Of a stretch of 64,000 bases of DNA, positions 38,552 through 46,969 are shown in pieces. Both the position numbers and the translations under genes were made by a program. Source of the stretch: an uncultured Burkholderiales bacterium (GTDB taxonomy: Bacteria; Pseudomonadota; Gammaproteobacteria; Burkholderiales; Burkholderiaceae_C); contig CAIQBO010000056.1 in assembly GCA_903870145.1 (NCBI GenBank), forward strand, positions 1 to 64,000, read 5' to 3'. Numbering within the stretch: position 1 is the stretch's first letter; each line of letters opens with the position of its first letter. The notes under the pieces are model-generated. The model was not told the origin of the DNA. It did not search any database and worked only from the letters and a program-made list of their open reading frames with translations.

Positions 38552-39104
38552 AGGTTTGCGCCTGTGCCAGCAGCGGGGCTGCCGCATCTTTGGCCGCCAA
38601 AAGGGGCGTCTGAATGCCCTCAGGCAAAGGCCATTGAATGCCCACTGCAGGGTCGTTCCAGCCCACGCTGCGCTCATGTTCAGGGTACCAGTAGTCGGTG
38701 GTTTTGTACAAAAATTCGGCCGCCTCACTGAGCACCAAAAAGCCATGTGCGAAACCAGGTGGCACCCACATTTGTCGGTTGTTTTCGCTGCTCAAGCGCA
38801 CCCCGCTCCAGCGCCCAAATGTCGATGAGCTGCGCCGCATGTCAACGGCCACGTCAAAGACTTCACCGCGCACCACGCGCACCAGTTTGCCTTGCGCATG
38901 TTCAATTTGATAATGCATACCGCGCAAAACACCCCGCGCTGACAGGCTGTGATTGTCTTGCACAAACTGAGCGCTCAGTCCGGTTGCCTGTGCAAAATCT
39001 CTCTCGTTGAAGCTCTCGTAGAAAAAGCCGCGCGCGTCGCCAAATACCTTGGGCTCTAAAACCAAAACCTCGGGCAACTCAGTGGAAATGACGGTGTAGG
39101 GCAT
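38544..39104 (-). CDS. rfbC: dTDP-4-dehydrorhamnose 3,5-epimerase
   Basis: Third enzyme of dTDP-L-rhamnose synthesis (RmlC), 186 residues, cupin fold. FGDARGFFYESFNERDF, QDNHSLSARGVLRGMHYQ (with the active-site His), FAHGFLVLSEAAEFLYKTTDYW and EHERSVGWNDPAVGI are family landmarks. Its ATG directly abuts the rfbA stop (TGAATG). RfbB and RfbD, needed to complete dTDP-rhamnose, are not encoded in the window. Confidence 0.96.
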   Translation of the reverse strand: MPYTVISTELPEVLVLEPKVFGDARGFFYESFNERDFAQATGLSAQFVQDNHSLSARGVLRGMHYQIEHAQGKLVRVVRGEVFDVAVDMRRSSSTFGRWSGVRLSSENNRQMWVPPGFAHGFLVLSEAAEFLYKTTDYWYPEHERSVGWNDPAVGIQWPLPEGIQTPLLAAKDAAAPLLAQAQTFS

Positions 39105-39983
39105 TCAGTTGGACTTGAGCAAGCCGAGCAAGTATTGGCCATACCCATTCTTGGCCAAAGGACGTGCCAATTTTTCCAATTGTTCGGCATTGATCCATTG
39201 CTGAGAAAATGCAATTTCTTCCGGACAGGCCACCATCAAGCCCTGGCGTTTTTGCAAAGTGGCTATGAACCCTGCGGCCTCGAGCAAACTGTCGTGGGTG
39301 CCCGTGTCGAGCCAAGCGTAGCCTCGTCCCATGATCTCCACATGCAACTGGTTTTGTTCCAAATAGCGGAGATTGACATCGGTGATTTCCAATTCGCCGC
39401 GCGCTGAAGGCCGAATGTTTGCGGCAATTTCACAGACTTGCTCGTCGTAGAAATACAGACCCGTGACGGCGTAATTGCTTTGAGGTTGAAGGGGTTTTTC
39501 CTCAATGCTCAATGCGCGCTGCTTTGCATCAAAGGCCACCACGCCATAACGCTCAGGGTCTTGCACATGGTAGGCAAAAACGCTGGCACCTTGCGCCATG
39601 CCATCGGCTCTTTGCATGAGTTTGACCAAATCGTGGCCATAGAAAATATTGTCCCCCAACACCAAGGCACTGGGTTTGTGGTTCACAAAATTTTTGCCAA
39701 TGATGAAGGCTTGCGCCAAGCCATCGGGGCTGGGCTGAACCGCATAAGAGATGTTCATGCCCCATTGACTGCCATCGCCCAGGAGTTCCGTGAAACGCGG
39801 GGTATCGTAAGGGGTGCTGATCAACAAAACATCCCGAATGCCAGCCAGCATCAAAGTGGTCAAAGGGTAGTAGACCATGGGCTTGTCGTACACCGGCATG
39901 AGTTGCTTGGACACCGCTTGAGTAACTGGGTACAAGCGTGTGCCAGAGCCACCGGCCAAGATAATGCCTTTGCGAGAATTCAT
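39105..39983 (-). CDS. rfbA: Glucose-1-phosphate thymidylyltransferase
   Basis: First enzyme of dTDP-L-rhamnose synthesis (RmlA): dTTP plus glucose-1-phosphate gives dTDP-glucose. The 292-residue product has the nucleotide-binding [20 protein letters not shown] at the N terminus, [26 protein letters not shown] and [13 protein letters not shown] at 39983 is preferred over a GTG at 39989, which would overlap the stop of the upstream DUF6172 gene. It is directly followed by rfbC. The products feed O-antigen or exopolysaccharide synthesis. Confidence 0.96.
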   Translation of the reverse strand: MNSRKGIILAGGSGTRLYPVTQAVSKQLMPVYDKPMVYYPLTTLMLAGIRDVLLISTPYDTPRFTELLGDGSQWGMNISYAVQPSPDGLAQAFIIGKNFVNHKPSALVLGDNIFYGHDLVKLMQRADGMAQGASVFAYHVQDPERYGVVAFDAKQRALSIEEKPLQPQSNYAVTGLYFYDEQVCEIAANIRPSARGELEITDVNLRYLEQNQLHVEIMGRGYAWLDTGTHDSLLEAAGFIATLQKRQGLMVACPEEIAFSQQWINAEQLEKLARPLAKNGYGQYLLGLLKSN

Positions 39984-39988
39984 ACCCA

Positions 39989-40336
39989 CTATTTTGCCAC
40001 GGCCTCGGAGGGTGCCAGGCCCTGCTCAGGCACAGCTTCCTCTTGGGAGATCGGCCTTGGCAAGCGCACCCCTGGTTTGGCCAAAATTTCCAAATAAAAA
40101 CTGATTGCACCGCCCTTGGCTGCCGCATCGAGCCAAGGCATCACAGCGCTGAAATTCAAGATTTCAGCGCCTTCAGCCGTCAAGCCCATCTTGCAATCAA
40201 AGTCCCAATAATCAACGCCTGCAGGGCGTGACTTTCTGCCCTCTCGGCGAACGTATTGTCGTATTTCGTGTTTCACGGCGTCCAAGACACGGTCAGGATG
40301 CCGGCCTTCTTGTTGAAGTTTGAATGTTTTTTTCAT
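39989..40336 (-). CDS. DUF6172-family protein
   Basis: A 115-residue soluble protein beginning [20 protein letters not shown], with [22 protein letters not shown] and [16 protein letters not shown], the pattern of DUF6172 as I recall it from beta- and gammaproteobacteria. Function is unknown; the conserved core is basic early and aromatic in the middle. Its stop lies 5 bases before the rfbA ATG, so it is probably co-transcribed with rfbA and rfbC. Divergent from the helicase at 40385. Confidence 0.75.
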   Translation of the reverse strand: MKKTFKLQQEGRHPDRVLDAVKHEIRQYVRREGRKSRPAGVDYWDFDCKMGLTAEGAEILNFSAVMPWLDAAAKGGAISFYLEILAKPGVRLPRPISQEEAVPEQGLAPSEAVAK

Positions 40337-40384
40337 GTGCTGATGCTTTGCGCTTTGCCTGATTATGCGTCTATGCTCAGGCCT

Positions 40385-41629
40385 ATGCCTTTTAACGCCC
40401 TGGGCTTAGCGCCCGAGTTGCTGCAAGCACTCAAACCCAAAAGCTACCCCGCTCCCACACCGGTTCAATCTGAAAGCATCCCGCCCGTGCTAGAAGGCCG
40501 CGATGTACTGGTCTCTGCACCAACGGGGTCAGGCAAGACCGCTGCCTATGCTTTGCCCCTCTTGCAGCGCTGGATCAGCGCCAGCTTGGCACACCTCGAC
40601 ACGCCGCACACCCGCGCGCGCGCCTCGCCGCAAGCCTTGATTTTGCTGCCCACACGCGAGTTGGCTGTGCAAGTTGGTCAAACTTTTCGAAGCTTGGCGG
40701 TGCACCTGCCCAAGGCTTGCAAAATCACCGTGGTTTTTGGCGGCGTCTCGATCAACCCGCAAATGATGGGCCTTCGCGGCGGTTGCGACATCTTGGTGGC
40801 CACCCCAGGGCGCTTGCTGGATCTGATGGCACACAACGCTGTTCAATTGCAAGGCCTTGAGTCTTTGGTTTTAGACGAAGCCGACCGCCTGCTCGACCTT
40901 GGTTTTCAAGACGAACTGAGCCAAATTTTGGCGGTTTTGCCAGCGCGGCGGCAGACCTTGTTTTTTTCAGCCACTTTGCCCGAATCCGTGTTGACACTGT
41001 CACAGACCTTGTTGAACAAGCCTGTTCGCGTCGATGTGATGCCCCAAGCACCCCAACCCAGCGTGATTATGCAGCGCGCCATCTTGGTAGACCGCACGCA
41101 AAGAACCCAACTGCTCAAACACTTGATGACGCACGAGGGATGGCGCCAAGTTTTGGTTTTTGCAGCCACCCAGCACGCATGTGACATGGTGGCCACCAAA
41201 CTGCGCAACGCGGGCATTTCGGCAGAGCCCTTTCACGGGCAACTGAGTCAAGGTAAAAGAAGCCAAGTCTTGGCCGATTTCAAGGCTGGCCGGCTCAAGG
41301 TGGTATTGTCTACCGACTTGGCCTCGCGCGGCATCGACATTCAAAATTTACCATGCGTGGTGAACTTTGATCTCCCAAGATCGGCAGTTGACTACACCCA
41401 CCGCATAGGCAGAACAGGTCGCGCGGGCCAAGCAGGCGATGCGCTGAGCTTTGTCAGCCCAAGCACCCAAGCCCATTGGCATTTGATTGAAAAGCGTCAT
41501 GCCGTTCAATTGAAGCTCGAGGTGCTGCCTGGCTTTGAGCCCACGGAGCCTGTGCCCGTGGCCGACCCCACAGGAGGCGTCAAAGGGCTGCGACCCAGCA
41601 AGAAGGACAAGCTCAGGCGAAGCTTTTAA
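40385..41629 (+). CDS. DEAD-box RNA helicase, RhlE-like
   Basis: ATP-dependent RNA unwinding enzyme of 414 residues with all core motifs: Q motif YPAPTPVQSESIPP, motif I APTGSGKT, Ia PTRELAVQV, motif II DEAD (VLDEADRLLDLG), motif III SAT (FFSATLP) and motif VI HRIGRTGRAG. The C-terminal tail is short and basic (KKDKLRRSF), as in minimal RhlE proteins. ATG at 40385 (MPFNALGLAPELL) is chosen; the frame extends to 40256 over the divergent DUF6172 gene. Its stop overlaps convergent uppS by 4 bases. Confidence 0.93.
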   Translation: MPFNALGLAPELLQALKPKSYPAPTPVQSESIPPVLEGRDVLVSAPTGSGKTAAYALPLLQRWISASLAHLDTPHTRARASPQALILLPTRELAVQVGQTFRSLAVHLPKACKITVVFGGVSINPQMMGLRGGCDILVATPGRLLDLMAHNAVQLQGLESLVLDEADRLLDLGFQDELSQILAVLPARRQTLFFSATLPESVLTLSQTLLNKPVRVDVMPQAPQPSVIMQRAILVDRTQRTQLLKHLMTHEGWRQVLVFAATQHACDMVATKLRNAGISAEPFHGQLSQGKRSQVLADFKAGRLKVVLSTDLASRGIDIQNLPCVVNFDLPRSAVDYTHRIGRTGRAGQAGDALSFVSPSTQAHWHLIEKRHAVQLKLEVLPGFEPTEPVPVADPTGGVKGLRPSKKDKLRRSF

Positions 41630-42345
41630 ATCAGCGCAGACGAGCCGAATCGGCGGTCCCGGGTGGCGAACCAAGTCATGGCTTCGCGCAAACGTTGCAC
41701 AGAAAAATCTGGCCATAAATCGTCGGTAAAAAACATTTCTGCATAGGCGGCCTGCCAGAGCATGAAATTGCTGATTCGCCGCTCGCCGCCGGTTCGGATC
41801 AAAAGATCCACTTCAGGCGCATCGCCAGTGCTCAAATAAGGCGATAACCGGGCCTCTGACAATTCAGCAAGGCTTTGATCAGGGTGCGCCGCGTGCCATG
41901 CCTGAACCGCTTGGACCATGTCCCAGCGCCCGCCGTAGTTGGCGGCAACATGCAAGGTGATCTTGGTGTTCTTTTCTGTTTGCGCCTGTGCATCGGCGAT
42001 CAACTTTTGCAAGCACTCACCAAAACCATCTTTGTTGCCCAGCACTTTCAGGCGAACCCCGTTGGTGTTCATGCTGTCGACTTCTTTTTGCAAATACGTC
42101 TCAAACAAGCCCATCAGGTAGCTGACCTCCTCCTCAGGGCGGCGCCAATTTTCAGTGCTGAAGGCGAAAATACTCAAATGCTCGACCCCTGCTTTGGCGC
42201 AGGCCTCCACAATGGCCCTGACCTTTTTGGCACCCGCTGCATGACCTAAAGCAGATGGCAGCATGCGTTTTTTTGCCCAGCGCCGATTGCCATCCATGAT
42301 AATGCCAATGTGTTTGGGGGTAGCGCCTTTGATTTGAAGTGGCAT
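41626..42345 (-). CDS. uppS: Undecaprenyl diphosphate synthase (cis-prenyltransferase)
   Basis: Makes C55 isoprenoid carrier for cell-wall and surface polysaccharides, 239 residues. Catalytic Asp18 in HIGIIMDGNRRWAK, FAFSTENWRRP, and the C-terminal LLIRTGGERRISNFMLWQ with YAEMFFTDDLWPDF are all intact. In Burkholderiales uppS is normally in the frr-uppS-cdsA-dxr cluster; here it stands alone beside rfbA/rfbC, so it may be a second copy. No Shine-Dalgarno is obvious; a perfect 16-bp palindrome is 28 bases upstream of the ATG. Confidence 0.94.
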   Translation of the reverse strand: MPLQIKGATPKHIGIIMDGNRRWAKKRMLPSALGHAAGAKKVRAIVEACAKAGVEHLSIFAFSTENWRRPEEEVSYLMGLFETYLQKEVDSMNTNGVRLKVLGNKDGFGECLQKLIADAQAQTEKNTKITLHVAANYGGRWDMVQAVQAWHAAHPDQSLAELSEARLSPYLSTGDAPEVDLLIRTGGERRISNFMLWQAAYAEMFFTDDLWPDFSVQRLREAMTWFATRDRRFGSSALI

Positions 42346-42372
42346 TCGATCAGATATGGGGTGGGGGTGTTA

Positions 42373-42388
42373 GTGCTCAATTGAGCAC
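42373..42388. promoter_or_regulatory. 16-bp perfect palindrome upstream of uppS, candidate operator
   Basis: GTGCTCAATTGAGCAC reads identically on both strands. It begins 28 bases before the uppS ATG, where a repressor site would overlap the promoter or transcription start. There is no loop and no T run, so a terminator is unlikely. The cognate regulator is unknown. Confidence 0.5.
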
Positions 42389-42511
42389 GTTAATGATGGA
42401 TTTTACAATGTTTAGGCCCTGCGTGCATCGGCAAAGCCTTCAACAGGACGAAACCCGAACCGCTCATAATCCAATTATCCAGCGAGAGAATGCGCAAGCG
42501 CAATCTAATTG

Positions 42512-42537
42512 ATAAAGCCGCATCACTGCGGCTTTAT
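42512..42537. terminator. Strong hairpin terminator between the H-NS-like gene and uppS
   Basis: ATAAAGCCGCA (42512-42522) and TGCGGCTTTAT (42527-42537) form a perfect 11-bp stem with the loop TCAC. It is 44 bases beyond the stop of the minus-strand H-NS gene and has flanking A and T residues on both sides, so it can act in the minus direction for the H-NS transcript. The remaining intergenic DNA (42389-42511) shows nothing else recognisable. Confidence 0.75.
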
Positions 42538-42580
42538 GGAGGCCCGTTTTGCATGCCTCAAGTGCATGCAATCGAAAGCA

Positions 42581-42889
42581 TTAAGCAATCAGAAATTTAC
42601 TGCGATCTTTGCCCTCAATCCATTTAGGCTCTTTACCGCGGCCAGTCCAAACTTGGCCGGTGCTGGTGTCACGGTATTTAGGCGCAACTTTGACGCCCGA
42701 ACCCGATTTAGCGCCAGCAGATTTACTTGGGCGACCGGAAGGAAATACATCCTGCATAGTTAATCCATATTCAGCCACCAAAGCGCGTGCCTTGCCAACT
42801 GCTTCTGAGATTTCTTGCTTGCGTGCAGCGACAATGGCTTGCTCTAAAGCGTCGCGTTGCTTCAGTAACTCTTTGTAAGATGTGGTCAT
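42581..42889 (-). CDS. H-NS family nucleoid-associated protein
   Basis: A 102-residue DNA-binding protein. Residues 1-45 form the coiled-coil oligomerisation part (SYKELLKQRDALEQAIVAAR) and the C-terminal part carries the H-NS core KYRDTSTGQVWTGRGKEPKWI, with a GRGKEP loop like those that contact AT-rich minor groove. Several such paralogues are common in Burkholderiales. The gene is AT-richer than its neighbours and is flanked by an AT-rich promoter region with a long inverted repeat. It likely silences AT-rich, often acquired, DNA. Confidence 0.92.
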   Translation of the reverse strand: MTTSYKELLKQRDALEQAIVAARKQEISEAVGKARALVAEYGLTMQDVFPSGRPSKSAGAKSGSGVKVAPKYRDTSTGQVWTGRGKEPKWIEGKDRSKFLIA

Positions 42890-42921
42890 GGTGATTTGAA
42901 TGAGAGATAATGGAAAGGCTT

Positions 42922-42985
42922 AATATACCACATTCCAAAAAATAATAGACATTGATAAAAACATCTTATTTATCATTTTTATCAA
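42922..42985. promoter_or_regulatory. AT-rich promoter region of the H-NS gene with a 10-bp inverted repeat
   Basis: TTGATAAAAA (42952-42961) and TTTTTATCAA (42976-42985) are perfect inverted repeats with a 14-base spacer. A minus-strand TATATT (42927-42922) could be the -10 for the H-NS gene. Curved AT-rich DNA like this is a natural H-NS autoregulation target; alternatively the repeat could end the upstream CNNM transcript. Confidence 0.5.
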
Positions 42986-42989
42986 TTTA

Positions 42990-44291
42990 TTAACCCTTGC
43001 CCGAAGAAATTAATTGGGCATTCACTTTGTCAATGCGACGTCCTTCTAATTCCAAAACTTCAAATTGCCACTCATTTGAAATCAGAATGTCCCCTACTTC
43101 TGGCAAATAGCCTAATTCAGCCAAGATAAACCCACCCAGTGTATTGAATAAGCCTTTATCGTCGCCTGGCAAATGCTTGATGTCCAAACGTGATTTAAGT
43201 TCATTGATGGGCATTAATCCGTCCAATAACCAAGAGCCATCGGCCCGGTGAGTGGCCCAAGCCTGCGACAAGGTGGGCGGGCGCAGCTCACCCGTGATGG
43301 CCTCCAGCAAGTCCCTGGGAGTGAGCAAGCCCTGCACCACCCCGTACTCATCGACCACAAAAACCATGCGGCCTGCACGGGCCCGCAGTTGCTCAAGCAA
43401 CTCCATGCCACTGAGCGTTTCAGGCACAAAAGTAGCCACTTGGGCTACTTGTTCAATGGGCCTTGGGTCGTCCAAAGGCAGGCCCAACAACTGCGCCACG
43501 CTGATCACGCCCACCACGTCGTCCAGGCCACCTCGGCAAACCGGGTACCAAGAGTGCGCCAGTTTTCCGCCCAATGCACCGGCCTGCGCCAGGCTCTGTG
43601 AAGGCGTCAAGCTGGCGTCTAACCATTCAATGTCCCCGCGCGGGACCATCAAAGAGGTTAAAGGCCGATCGTCCAAGTGAAACACGTTGCGCACCATTTG
43701 GTGCTCATGCTCTTCGATCAACCCGGCATCCACCCCTTCTTCCAAACTCGCCGTGATCTCCTCCTCGGTCACTGCGCGGTTGCCTCGGGTGTCAATGCGC
43801 AAAAGTTTCAGAACCCCGTGCGTGGTCAGCGAGAGCAATTGAACAAAGGGCTTGGCTGCGCTGGCCAGGCCAGCCATTGGCCTAGAAACCCATCGCGCCA
43901 CGGGCTCGGGATAAAGTTGGCCAATGCGCTTGGGCACCAACTCGCCAAAAATAATGGTGGTGAATGTAATGGCCGTGACCACCAATGCCGTGGCCACTAT
44001 GCCAGCAGCAGGCCCCGCCATGCCCAAACCCACCAGCCAAACTGCCACACCCTGACTGAATGCCGCCTCCCCCACAATGCCATTCAAAACCCCGATCGAG
44101 GTGATGCCCACCTGGACTGTCGAGAGAAATTGGGTGGGATTTTCCAACAACTTCAAAGCCGCACCCGCGCCCTTGTCGCCTGCCTCTTGCATGGCCGCCA
44201 AACGGGCTTTGCGGCTCGAAGCCAACGCCAATTCTGACATCGCAAAGACGCCGTTCACCAGGGTCAAAAAAGCAATCAACAAAAAGTCCAT
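42990..44291 (-). CDS. CNNM/CorC-type membrane protein with CBS pair (hemolysin family)
   Basis: A 433-residue protein with an N-terminal DUF21/CNNM membrane domain (MDFLLIAFLTLVNGVFAMSE and further helices, ~1-190), a CBS pair (LTSLMVPRGDIEWLD; GRMVFVVDEYGVVQGLLT, ~215-340) and a C-terminal CorC_HlyC domain (LGGFILAELGYLPEVGD). Related proteins are implicated in magnesium or cobalt efflux; the old hemolysin name reflects weak historical data. ATG at 44291 starts the first membrane helix; upstream in-frame codons to 44435 have no family match. Divergent from apaH. Confidence 0.9.
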   Translation of the reverse strand: MDFLLIAFLTLVNGVFAMSELALASSRKARLAAMQEAGDKGAGAALKLLENPTQFLSTVQVGITSIGVLNGIVGEAAFSQGVAVWLVGLGMAGPAAGIVATALVVTAITFTTIIFGELVPKRIGQLYPEPVARWVSRPMAGLASAAKPFVQLLSLTTHGVLKLLRIDTRGNRAVTEEEITASLEEGVDAGLIEEHEHQMVRNVFHLDDRPLTSLMVPRGDIEWLDASLTPSQSLAQAGALGGKLAHSWYPVCRGGLDDVVGVISVAQLLGLPLDDPRPIEQVAQVATFVPETLSGMELLEQLRARAGRMVFVVDEYGVVQGLLTPRDLLEAITGELRPPTLSQAWATHRADGSWLLDGLMPINELKSRLDIKHLPGDDKGLFNTLGGFILAELGYLPEVGDILISNEWQFEVLELEGRRIDKVNAQLISSGKG

Positions 44292-44405
44292 GGGCTCGAT
44301 TGTGCCAAGACCGGGAAGGCGATGGTTCATTCTCATGCAAAGGAGGGGGAAAAGAAGTTGTGAATTGGCCTGACAATGGCGGCTTCGAACTGAAAAACAA
44401 CAACC

Positions 44406-45236
44406 ATGTCCGTTTACTGGGTCGGCGATATTCAAGGCTGCGACGCCGCTTTAGGCCAATTGATGGAGCGCATTGACTTTTCTGCGAGCCAAGACCGTCT
44501 GTACGTTCTGGGCGATTTGGTCAACCGGGGGCCAGACTCACTGGCCGTGCTCAGGCGCCTGCAAGGCCTTGGCAACAGCGTTCAATGCGTCTTAGGCAAT
44601 CACGATCTGCATCTTCTGGCCATGGCTGCGGGGGTCAGGTCGCCTTCGCGCTTGGACACCGTGCAAACCGTTTTACAAGCCCCCGACAAGGAGGCATTGC
44701 TGCATTGGCTGAGCCACCAAAAACTGGCAATGCATGCCGACGAGGTCTTGATGGTGCATGCCGGCGTTTTGCCGCAATGGAGCGCGGCGCAAACGGTCTC
44801 CTTGGCACAGGAAGTTGAGCAGTTGTTGCAAGGCCCTGATAGCCAAGAATTTTTGCGGCACATGTACGGCGACGAACCCACGCAGTGGCACGATCAACTG
44901 CAAGGCTTGGACCGCTGGCGCTGTGTGGTCAACGCCTTAACCCGCTTGCGCTTTTGCACCGCGCAAGGCCAGATGGAATTTAAAACCAAAGAAGGCGCAG
45001 GCCATGCCCCCGCAGGCTACATGCCCTGGTTTGATGTTCCCGGTCGAAAAACGGCGGATCAAGTTGTTGCCTTTGGCCATTGGTCAACCTTGGGCAGTTT
45101 GAACCGGCCGGATGTGTGGGGTTTGGACACAGGTTGCGTCTGGGGCGGTTGCCTCACAGCCGTTGGCAGAAACCAGCCCCACGAGGAAGTTTTTCGGATT
45201 CAAATTCCGTGCGCACCCATGCAAACACCTGGTTGA
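44406..45236 (+). CDS. apaH: Symmetrical bis(5'-nucleosyl)-tetraphosphatase
   Basis: Hydrolyses Ap4A to two ADP and also removes Np4 caps from RNA; 276 residues. Metallophosphatase motifs are present: GDIQGCDAAL, LGDLVNRGPDSL and LGNHDLHLL, followed by FGHWSTLGSLNRPDVWGLDTGCVWGG. The first motif has Gln where the common form is GDIHG, as is usual for ApaH. It is followed after 6 bases by the CoA pyrophosphatase gene on the same strand. Confidence 0.95.
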   Translation: MSVYWVGDIQGCDAALGQLMERIDFSASQDRLYVLGDLVNRGPDSLAVLRRLQGLGNSVQCVLGNHDLHLLAMAAGVRSPSRLDTVQTVLQAPDKEALLHWLSHQKLAMHADEVLMVHAGVLPQWSAAQTVSLAQEVEQLLQGPDSQEFLRHMYGDEPTQWHDQLQGLDRWRCVVNALTRLRFCTAQGQMEFKTKEGAGHAPAGYMPWFDVPGRKTADQVVAFGHWSTLGSLNRPDVWGLDTGCVWGGCLTAVGRNQPHEEVFRIQIPCAPMQTPG

Positions 45237-45242
45237 TCTGTT

Positions 45243-45989
45243 TTGAAATCCCAAGACCCACTCCTGCCACCGACATTGGATTTTGACCCGCGCCAAATCC
45301 CTTGGTCTTCTCATCAAGGGCATTGGCCAGCGATTGACGCTGCACAACTGGGCGCCTCGCAGTTGAGCGCCTGTTTTGCCTCGCCGCCGGTGTGGGCGCC
45401 CGAGTTGATACGCGAACTGCCCATGGGGCAAACGGCAACGGTTCAAGCTGCCGTGCTGATTCCGATTGTGTTGCGCGGCCCGCTCGGCAATGCACCCCAT
45501 GTTTTGCTCACACAAAGAACCGAACACTTGTCGACACACGCGGGCCAAATTGCATTTCCCGGCGGCAAGGTTGACGCGCACGATCTCAGCCCAGAGGCTG
45601 CCGCGGTGCGCGAAGCACAGGAGGAAGTCGGGTTAGACCCTCACTATGTGCGCATCTTGGGCTCGTTGCCCCACTACGTCACAGGCACTGCTTTTGTCAT
45701 TACGCCCGTGGTGGCCTTGGTCGACCCTGCGTTTGAGCCGCGCCCCAATCCCCATGAAGTGGCTGATGTGTTTGAAGTGCCTTTGGCTTTTTTGATGAAC
45801 CCAGCGAACCACCGGTTCCACGAATGGCTGCGCGATGGCGTGATGCGGCAATGGTATTCCATGCCCTACACCGAGCTGGCAGACCTTGGCAATGGCCAGC
45901 AGCAAGCCCAAGAGCGCTTCATTTGGGGCGCTACGGCAGGCATGCTGCGCAACTTCTACCGTTTCCTGTTGGCTGCAAATTCTTTATGA
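45243..45989 (+). CDS. CoA pyrophosphatase (NUDIX hydrolase)
   Basis: Cleaves CoA to phosphopantetheine and ADP; 248 residues. The UPF0035/CoA motif region LLTQRTEHLSTHAGQIAFPG precedes a NUDIX box ending in REAQEEVGLD (starting GGKVDAHDLS). The only upstream start codon that keeps the N terminus is TTG at 45243; the next ATG lies well inside. A TTG start 6 bases after the apaH stop suggests coupled translation. Two consecutive genes for nucleotide-pyrophosphate clean-up form a plausible operon. Confidence 0.88.
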   Translation: MKSQDPLLPPTLDFDPRQIPWSSHQGHWPAIDAAQLGASQLSACFASPPVWAPELIRELPMGQTATVQAAVLIPIVLRGPLGNAPHVLLTQRTEHLSTHAGQIAFPGGKVDAHDLSPEAAAVREAQEEVGLDPHYVRILGSLPHYVTGTAFVITPVVALVDPAFEPRPNPHEVADVFEVPLAFLMNPANHRFHEWLRDGVMRQWYSMPYTELADLGNGQQQAQERFIWGATAGMLRNFYRFLLAANSL

Positions 45990-45996
45990 TGTGCCC

Positions 45997-46950
45997 ATGA
46001 GCTTTTTTTCGATCTTCTTGGCCTTGGTCATCGAACAAGCCCGGCCTCTGAGTCCCAACCATTTTCTACACCGATGGTTGCGTCTTTGGGCTGACTGGGT
46101 TTGCTCTGTCATGGACGCAGGGCAACGCTCACGTGCTTGGGCCACTTGGAGCTTGTTGGTCGGCGTGCCCGCCGCACTGGCGGTTTTGGTGCATTGGCTG
46201 CTGGCGTATTTTTTTGGCTGGCTGTTTGCCGTGGCATGGAACGTTGCCCTGCTTTACGCCACTTTGGGCTTCAGGCAATTTAGCCATCACTTCACCGGAA
46301 TTCGAGATGCTTTGAACGATGGCAACGAAGAACTGGCTCGCACTTTGCTGGCGCAATGGCAGCAAGTCGACACATTGGATTTGCCGCGCAGTGAAATCGT
46401 ACGTCATGTGATTGAGCACTCTGTGATCTCTGCACATCGGCACGTTTTTGGCGTCTTCTTCAGTTACGCGCTTTTATCGGTTGTTGGCCTTGGACCGGTG
46501 GGCGCCGTTGTTTACCGAGTTTCCGAATTTGCCAAACGCCATTGGGATCCCGTGAACAACCCCAATTGGACGCCTCTCAATTTGGTCAGCAACGAGTTAC
46601 AACAAGTCGCGCGCCAAGCTTGGCACACCATTGATTGGATGCCCGCTCGTGCCACCGCCATGGGTTTTGCCATCATGGGCAGTTTTGAAGATGCCATGGA
46701 CGGATGGCGCAATCATGCCCAAAAATTCCCCGATGACAACGACGGTGTGATTTTGGCGTCTTCCTCGGGCGCACTCAATATTCAACTGGGCGGCGCGGCG
46801 CTGCAACCCCAACAAACTGGCAGTAGCAGCACACCGGGACGCCCGCCTGAATTGGCGCACTTTGCACAAGTGGTTGGATTGGTTTGGCGCACCGTGGTGA
46901 TGTGGTTGGTGCTGGTGGCTTTGCTGTCTTTGGCCAATTTATTGGGCTAA
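45997..46950 (+). CDS. CobD/CbiB-like (AmpE-related) membrane protein
   Basis: A 317-residue protein with several transmembrane segments: MSFFSIFLALVIEQ at the start, WSLLVGVPAALAVLVHWLL, LFAVAWNVALLYATLGF, and a C-terminal VVMWLVLVALLSLANLLG. The FSHHFTGIRDALNDGNEELAR and AHRHVFGVFFSYALL segments fit the CbiB/AmpE superfamily. True CbiB makes adenosylcobinamide, but no other cobalamin gene is near, so this betaproteobacterial subgroup may have another role. ATG at 45997 is chosen, 7 bases after the CoA pyrophosphatase stop. Confidence 0.8.
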   Translation: MSFFSIFLALVIEQARPLSPNHFLHRWLRLWADWVCSVMDAGQRSRAWATWSLLVGVPAALAVLVHWLLAYFFGWLFAVAWNVALLYATLGFRQFSHHFTGIRDALNDGNEELARTLLAQWQQVDTLDLPRSEIVRHVIEHSVISAHRHVFGVFFSYALLSVVGLGPVGAVVYRVSEFAKRHWDPVNNPNWTPLNLVSNELQQVARQAWHTIDWMPARATAMGFAIMGSFEDAMDGWRNHAQKFPDDNDGVILASSSGALNIQLGGAALQPQQTGSSSTPGRPPELAHFAQVVGLVWRTVVMWLVLVALLSLANLLG

Positions 46951-46969
46951 ACCTCAGGGGACACAAGCA

